Positions 58,185-64,000 of a DNA stretch of 64,000 nucleotides are shown piece by piece; the first letter of the stretch is position 1, and each line of letters opens with the position of its first letter. The notes beneath the pieces were generated by a model. That model saw nothing but the letters and a program-made list of their open reading frames with translations, was not told where the DNA came from and made no database searches. Source of the DNA: Geosiphon pyriformis. Its lineage: Eukaryota > Glomeromycota > Glomeromycetes > Archaeosporales > Geosiphonaceae. The translations under genes and the position numbers were made by a program. The DNA lies in contig JAAOMT010000213.1 of NCBI GenBank assembly GCA_016748015.1, positions 345,202 to 409,201 on the forward strand, read 5' to 3'.

Positions 58185-61100
58185 ATGTCCACCATTCCAC
58201 CTCTTATCCCAAGAACGACAAGCAGTCAACAAGCTTCGATAAGTAGTCATGGAAATTCTCCAACGATAAATTCACCCAATTCAATGATTTTTTCAGCCTT
58301 TCTTGAAAAAGATTTTGACGTAAAATCATGGGTAAATTCCGCGTTATCAAACGCAAGAGCAAAGTCAACATCTTCGGTGCTCTCCAAAAAACCTCGCTCC
58401 TCTGTAGCCAGGGCCTCCCCCGAAGAGGAGGGAGAAACCTCTGAAACATTGAGTCCATCTCAGCTTTCTTTATTATCAAACCACACAGCTATACTCGTGG
58501 AAAAGCTCGATTTTTTAAACCAAGAAGTTTTTCAACGTCTCGAACGCGCAATCGATGACGTGATAAAAAGCATGCCGCGTGTAATTTCAGACTTGGAAGT
58601 ACTAAAGGAAGATACTGAAAGCTTGAAATACAGTCTCACCGATATTCAACAACATCTTGATAACGTTGAGGCTAATACTGGCGCGGCTCTAGAAAGACTC
58701 CGTTATCTTGACTTGGTGAAAACTAGAATGGAATCATCACGTGATGTCTTGCGTGAAGCCGAAAATTGGAGTAATCTTGAGGCAGAGGCTAGTACAATTT
58801 TTGCCTCGCAAGACTATCAAAAAGCAAGTTCACGACTGCATGAGGCCGAAAAAAGCTTGGCCATTTTTCAGAATACAACAGAATTCGAGGAACGTAGACG
58901 CCTATTAACAGAACTACAAAATCAATTGGAGGCAACAATTAGTCCTCAAGTTTTTGCTGCCTTAAATCAACATGATGTTGCTGCCTGTCAAAAGTTTTTT
59001 ACCATTTTTTCCCAAATTGGACGCAAAAAAGCCTTTTGTAATTATTATTACGGTTCACGGAAAGCACCACTTGTAAAATTGTGGCAAAGTTCTCTTTTTA
59101 TCGAGGAGAAACAAAAGCATCAAGTTTCTTCACTGGAGACACCTACTAGCATTGGAGAAGAAATTCAACTACCCAAATTTGTGAACTTTTTACAGAGATT
59201 TTATGATGAATGCTTTGTGGTTCTGAACGAAGAGCACACATGGTGTGGAAATGTATTTCCTGACGCTAATGAAACACTGATTTCACTTATTGAGAATATT
59301 TTTAACTCCCTCAAACCTTCATTGGGCGCTCGATTAGAACTTTTGGTAGATCATTACAACGAAAGATGCCTTCCTGAAATTATTCGAGCATTCATCGCAA
59401 CTGAGAACTTTGCTAAACAAATTGAAAGGACTTTGTCCCGTATCAAAGTCCCAGACACTAATCAGAGTACTCATGAAACCAATCCCCCTTCGCTTGTTAT
59501 CCCAAAAAGATCATCACTACATATACCAACTGAAAACTGGGGCATAGTAATTTTCGAACCATTTTCCAAGTATCAAAATCAATATGCTACATACGAGAAG
59601 ACTTATTTGAATGCAATGCTTCAAATCAATCTTTCGACATTTTCTAAATCGGGTACTATTGATTTGGCTCGTATTATTTCAGACACAATCACTAAAACTT
59701 TCATACTGGCTGATGAAAGTTTATCACGTTGTGGAGCATTGACTTATGGCTTTGGCAGTGTTGGACTGCAAGAAAGTTTAAACACTTTCTTTATAAATCT
59801 AGTCCAAGAATATCGTGAACTCTTGGATCGTTTATCTGTTGAATGTGGACTAAATACCCAAACCGATTATCGTGGTACCAGATCATCCGTTGGGAGCGGG
59901 CTTGGAGCAAGTTCTACCGTTTCTCTCGCAAAATCTTCCATAGTCGCTCAAGACGATTTCGATTTTGATAATGATAAGTTTGCACATGAGGACTGGTCCA
60001 ATTTTCAAATAGGCCTACGCCTGTTGGATTCATCCCGTGTTTTTTCTGAAAAATTAGAGTTGTTCGAGTGTAAAGCTAGCAAGGATTTTCTCAAGACTCT
60101 TGAATTACTTGAAGATTATAGAAATGTAAAAGAAGAGCTTTTTGATGAACAACGGAGTTCATCAATAACTCAAAATCCTTATTCTTCCTTGCCAGGAACA
60201 TATGCAACCTTATCGTTACTCCAGCAATCTCCTTTGAATAGCTATCAGTTGCGTGAATTGTTATCAAGCCTTGAACAAGGACGAGTAGAGGATATCCAAG
60301 GTGATGAAGACACGACAGATAATACAAAATTAGCAGAATCTACTTATCAACGCCAACGGGAACCTTCATCAATACCTCAACAATCACCAAAACCTCATAT
60401 TCTCTTCCAACCATCTTTTGATATGTTGAATGCTTTTGTTAGAGCTTGTCAGCAATTTGTCTTTGATACGATTTTTTTGCCAATTGTTAACCATCTCTCT
60501 AGTATTTTATCGATGGATGTATGGAATTCCTCTCCAGAAACAGTACAACGATCTCCTTTTAATCTTGAGATTCCCACTTTTAGTCTATCTCCAAGTGAAT
60601 ACATAACACGTGTAGGGGAACATCTTTTGACATTACCTCAACAATTTGAAGTATATGCTGACGACAAATCCTTAGCTTTTTCCCTCGATTCCTTGCCATA
60701 TCATGACGATAATCCGTTAAACGAAAGGGATGAGCTATTCACCCCGAAGACTGCAGTAACACAAGCGTCAAAACCTAATGAAGAAGAACAGAACGAATCG
60801 ATCACTGTAGATAAAATAACGACTAGTGAAGCTATTACCCATGCCTGGATAACATCGGTTGCACGAGGAACAATGTTTGCACTTGTCGATAAAATTTTCT
60901 CAATCCCTCAATTATCTGCACATGGAACACGACAACTACTCACAGATCTGGGCTATCTGACCAATGTGCTATCGGCGCTTGATATTTCAGTTTTAAATGA
61001 AATTATATTGATTTCCAAAGTTTTGGAAATGAATGAAGATCAACTTGTATTATTCATATCACAAAAAAATGAAGGAAACTCGGATTATAATGACAACAAT

Positions 61101-61190
61101 CAACCAATTTTCCAATTGAAAGAAAGGAAAGTCATGATCAAAGTTGCAGGGTTAAGAGGATTTCAAAGGTTGGATTTTGGTGGAAATTGA
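58185..61190 (+). CDS. COG7: Conserved oligomeric Golgi complex subunit 7
   Basis: COG7 belongs to lobe B of the COG tether, which captures retrograde vesicles at the Golgi and keeps glycosylation enzymes in place. It is a single exon of 1,001 residues. The first ATG of the conserved frame is 58185 (MSTIPPLIPR); the open codons upstream begin with TTG. The family start is FLEKDFDVKSWVNSALSNAR, followed by coiled-coil helices (VFQRLERAIDDVIKSMPRVI, ALERLRYLDLVKTRMESSRD) and the FSQIGRKKAFCNYYYGSRKA signature of COG7. Ser/Thr-rich insertions near 585-620 and 700-740 make it longer than the human protein (about 770). It lies downstream of a transposase remnant and converges with the GH27 gene, 107 bases between stops. 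Confidence 0.92.
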   Translation: MSTIPPLIPRTTSSQQASISSHGNSPTINSPNSMIFSAFLEKDFDVKSWVNSALSNARAKSTSSVLSKKPRSSVARASPEEEGETSETLSPSQLSLLSNHTAILVEKLDFLNQEVFQRLERAIDDVIKSMPRVISDLEVLKEDTESLKYSLTDIQQHLDNVEANTGAALERLRYLDLVKTRMESSRDVLREAENWSNLEAEASTIFASQDYQKASSRLHEAEKSLAIFQNTTEFEERRRLLTELQNQLEATISPQVFAALNQHDVAACQKFFTIFSQIGRKKAFCNYYYGSRKAPLVKLWQSSLFIEEKQKHQVSSLETPTSIGEEIQLPKFVNFLQRFYDECFVVLNEEHTWCGNVFPDANETLISLIENIFNSLKPSLGARLELLVDHYNERCLPEIIRAFIATENFAKQIERTLSRIKVPDTNQSTHETNPPSLVIPKRSSLHIPTENWGIVIFEPFSKYQNQYATYEKTYLNAMLQINLSTFSKSGTIDLARIISDTITKTFILADESLSRCGALTYGFGSVGLQESLNTFFINLVQEYRELLDRLSVECGLNTQTDYRGTRSSVGSGLGASSTVSLAKSSIVAQDDFDFDNDKFAHEDWSNFQIGLRLLDSSRVFSEKLELFECKASKDFLKTLELLEDYRNVKEELFDEQRSSSITQNPYSSLPGTYATLSLLQQSPLNSYQLRELLSSLEQGRVEDIQGDEDTTDNTKLAESTYQRQREPSSIPQQSPKPHILFQPSFDMLNAFVRACQQFVFDTIFLPIVNHLSSILSMDVWNSSPETVQRSPFNLEIPTFSLSPSEYITRVGEHLLTLPQQFEVYADDKSLAFSLDSLPYHDDNPLNERDELFTPKTAVTQASKPNEEEQNESITVDKITTSEAITHAWITSVARGTMFALVDKIFSIPQLSAHGTRQLLTDLGYLTNVLSALDISVLNEIILISKVLEMNEDQLVLFISQKNEGNSDYNDNNQPIFQLKERKVMIKVAGLRGFQRLDFGGN

Positions 61191-61297
61191 AATTCAGAGA
61201 ATAAATAAATGCCCAAGGTTTTGGTAATATTTTTATTAATTTATTCGATTTTAGAATCATATAAATCATATAAAGGTCACTCAATAGAAGTTTAATC

Positions 61298-63601
61298 TTA
61301 TTCCATGATTACACCTTTAACCCGATGATGACGGTTGCGTGAGAATCTTGAAGAATGTAAAAGGAGCTCTTTCTTGTTTTTAGCGATATTGCCATGTGTC
61401 TTACTCCATCTATCCTTCTCGTAATTTTCCCACATTACCAACGTGGTTTTAAGAACCACTACCCCATGGGGCGGAATTTCATCTGTGGTAATTCTTTGGA
61501 AAATTTTAGTCAAGGTATTGTAAGTTATTGGAACAGTATAAAAGGCTGATTTAGATACAATATACATACTCTTCAATCCGAATTCCCAAATCCTTCTTTA
61601 ACCAAAGGTCCCTTATATCTAAAATTATCAAGGCATTATGCTTCTCGTCAGTTTTTGGCTTGCCGAAGAATGGTGCGAGTAAGGCAAACGGTAAAGTGAT
61701 GGATTGTGGTGTATCTTTCCTATTAAACAATACTGTGATAAAAACATAATAAATAAAAATTTCAATAAACAATTAGGAAGTTCGACATAGTCGATCAAGT
61801 AAACGTAATTATACCCGCAACACTTTGTTGAAGTCCATCTTCGTCATCAGAAAGTTTTCCTGCCCAAATATCATAGTTTCCCTCCTTGCGCAAAACTAAT
61901 TTCGCTGATTTCCCAAGCGGGTCTTGATTGACAGCAATGATCTCATTGTTGGTGAGAATCTCTTTTGTTTGTGCTGTCAAATTACGAACGTCGCATCCTA
62001 TGAGTAACGGAGATTTTAACGCAGCCCAAAGCGCTAAATAATTAAAAGCAAGAAAGTTGAGTGTGTTTATTCCAATTTTGCTTACGTTGGCCTATTATCT
62101 TGTTATAGTTTTAAGAGTTGACGTACAAAAATGGGTTTTATACTCTTCATGAGTCATCCCGCCATTCCCGACCTCTAACATATCAAGATCATTAAACCCG
62201 CCAGGACTCGAATAATCTTCAATACCAACCGTGGCATCTAAAATCTCGAGCATTCCACATGGATCACACTTTCGAGGATCTTGCTTTTTGTCCACCTGAT
62301 ACACATCATTAATGTCACCTGTTGTGCGCCAGGAATTTGCAACCTTTGGTCCCCTGGAATTTGAAAAGGAAGTCTTGTTTTAATTGTGTAATTGAAATTT
62401 GAAATTTTAACATTATTTGCTACAGAGTTCGTTTTTACCAGACCCAAGAGTCCTCTTCACCCCAATTGCAGATTGAATAGATGATCGGTCGATCAGTTTT
62501 ATTTAGCGCATCACGCATCCCTATAAAAGTGGATAGGTCAAATAATAGGTGAAATTGGCTTTTTTGACATTTTGATCGGAATACTTACAAGTATACCGTG
62601 TTTCTGACTCAATCGATAGGTTGTAACAGTTGTCATATTTTAGATAATCTACATCCCATTCGGCGTATTGTTGTGCATCGTTATCTTCTCGCCATAAAGA
62701 ACCTGGTCTTCTCTGGCAAGTCCAGAATCCTAAAGGTAAGATCGGTGATTGGATTATTATCTACGTAATCATGCATCTCACCGTTTTCTAAATCTTTATA
62801 TCGTGTTTACTAGGTGAGCCATTGATGTTTCTGCTATTACAATAGATCGAATTTAAATTTTCTTGCACGGCACCTATCAACCACGTGCTTGCACGAAGAT
62901 CAGAGCTATACTAATTCCAGCAGTAAAGTTTATATTGTGCGCATGGTATTAGGCATTATAGCATGCGTAAAGAAATGAGTGAATTTTTCTCGTGAGAATG
63001 GGAACTCGCCAACATGACATTATGAAATGATGTTTTCAAGTTACGCGAGCTATCTAAAAATTTGGTGTTAAGCTATCACTCAATTGTACCTGCGCTTGAA
63101 TACACTCCAAACAAGAGTCCACGCTCGTGAATATAATCTGCGAGGGCCTTCATTCCTGACGGAAATTTATTTTTATCTGGCACGATATCGCCTCGAAATG
63201 TTCGGCTTTTCTGCCAACAATCATCGAGATTAAGATATTTATATCCGAGGTCTCTTAATCCGGTACTCACTAATGCGTCGGCAGTTTCGCGAATGAGTTT
63301 CTCATTAATATCACATGCGAATTTGTTCCAGGAATTCCATCTTTTTTCGAATATAGGTTGGGAGCAGGAAAGAAGATAACAGAAAACCCAGCAATATTGA
63401 GTATAGATGGAAATTTGGACCACAAACCTAATAAAATATTTGGCAAGGAACTACATCGCCTAAAATTGAAAAATTAATACTTTACCCCATCGATGGGACA
63501 CGTCCTAATCCATTATCCAAAGCGTCACAATATTGGATCAAATACAAATTCGAAATCAAGCTGCTAATTACGATAAAAAATGAACTTAATAATGACTTCA
63601 T
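61298..63601 (-). CDS. Secreted alpha-galactosidase, glycoside hydrolase family 27
   Basis: It cleaves terminal alpha-1,6-galactose from oligosaccharides or galactomannan. Eight exons (63601-63486, 63340-63090, 62729-62589, 62520-62439, 62353-62127, 62033-61815, 61732-61570, 61493-61298) give 464 residues. A signal peptide is clear ([20 protein letters not shown]). The barrel shows [47 protein letters not shown], the nucleophile Asp155 in [20 protein letters not shown], the acid/base Asp210 in WRTTGDI, and [15 protein letters not shown]. The C-terminal beta domain ends with [10 protein letters not shown] and a basic tail. The second intron is about 360 bases, far longer than the others. The final intron (GTATGT...AAAG) was chosen to keep [11 protein letters not shown] in frame. 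Confidence 0.92.
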
Positions 63602-64000
63602 TGTGTTTATAAGTAACTACTAAATCTTCATATTATCAGTCAATGTCTCATCATTCCTTTAGAAAGAAGAAAGAGGCAATGAATAGACCAGAAAGCACTA
63701 AAGTTTTAAACGAAACAGACTCCCATATCACGAGTCTCTACTTGGCAGCACAGCCTGTTAGCGGCATTAATTTTATGCAAGACAAAGATAACGCCAACTC
63801 GTATTACTGATAATTTGATATTCACATGAAGTTTTGTCCGTATTAAAAATGTGATTAAGGAATTGCTGGTCCAAAATGGCAAAAGTTATGAAAAATCATT
63901 CTCAATAAATACAAGCCAAATGCATATAAACACTCCAAAAACTAGGCTTGGAAGAAAGTTCAACTGATGATACAAATAGCATGACAATTTTTTTTGATGA
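63602..64000. promoter_or_regulatory. Upstream region of the GH27 gene, to the window edge
   Basis: About 400 bases precede the minus-strand start. It holds mixed-composition sequence with no open frame of note. It must include the alpha-galactosidase promoter unless an unseen non-coding first exon exists. No defined element was recognised. Confidence 0.4.

Overview
The window looks like nuclear DNA of a fungus, most probably an arbuscular mycorrhizal fungus (Glomeromycotina, Rhizophagus-like). That placement is an inference. It rests on many short GT-AG introns (about 60-100 bases) in clearly fungal-type housekeeping genes, very high A+T, and LINE and Ty3/Gypsy coding remnants whose wording matches families I associate with that group. 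No database search was possible. Exon joins were read by hand from splice signals, reading frame and family conservation, so single-base errors are possible.

Bases 1-35,800 are a transposon block with no host protein gene that I can see. It is built by nesting. An old LINE on the minus strand (ORF2 3190-7444; ORF1 and the start of ORF2 19611-21760) was split by a solo LTR. That LTR was split by a near-complete Ty3/Gypsy element of the same LTR family (8303-19566, 4-bp CTGT target duplication). The Gypsy element was in turn hit by a solo LTR of a second family (11633-12622). To the right are a 5'-truncated LINE with its own solo LTR (22351-24740), a nearly full-length LINE on the plus strand (24741-31495), and a minus-strand element that shows only a LINE ORF1-type frame plus a LINE tail (31505-34745), again with a solo LTR inside. 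All are dead: frames are full of nonsense changes and catalytic Asp-to-Asn and Gly-to-Ser/Arg changes, the pattern expected from C-to-T decay on either strand. The Gypsy element is unusual in coding a Cys-rich module and a dUTPase between protease and reverse transcriptase, and in having a third frame in the env position.

A tRNA-Ala(TGC) gene at 35800 marks the edge of a gene island. From 36,080 to 55,232 the order is MSH6 (mismatch repair, minus), UTP14 (ribosome biogenesis, plus; shared divergent promoter with MSH6), an unknown four-TM protein (plus), an F-box/LRR protein (plus), mitochondrial ribosomal protein uS17m (minus), an ER DnaJ of the Scj1/ERdj3 type (plus; divergent from uS17m), NudC (plus) and the Golgi/endosome SNARE VTI1 (minus). 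A second decayed patch (55.7-58.0 kb: LINE ORF1 remnant, A+T desert, DDE transposase tail) precedes COG7 (Golgi tethering complex, plus, intronless). The window ends with a secreted GH27 alpha-galactosidase (minus). The genes are unrelated in pathway, apart from a loose secretory theme (DnaJ, VTI1, COG7). The layout is ordinary eukaryotic single-gene transcription, not operons.
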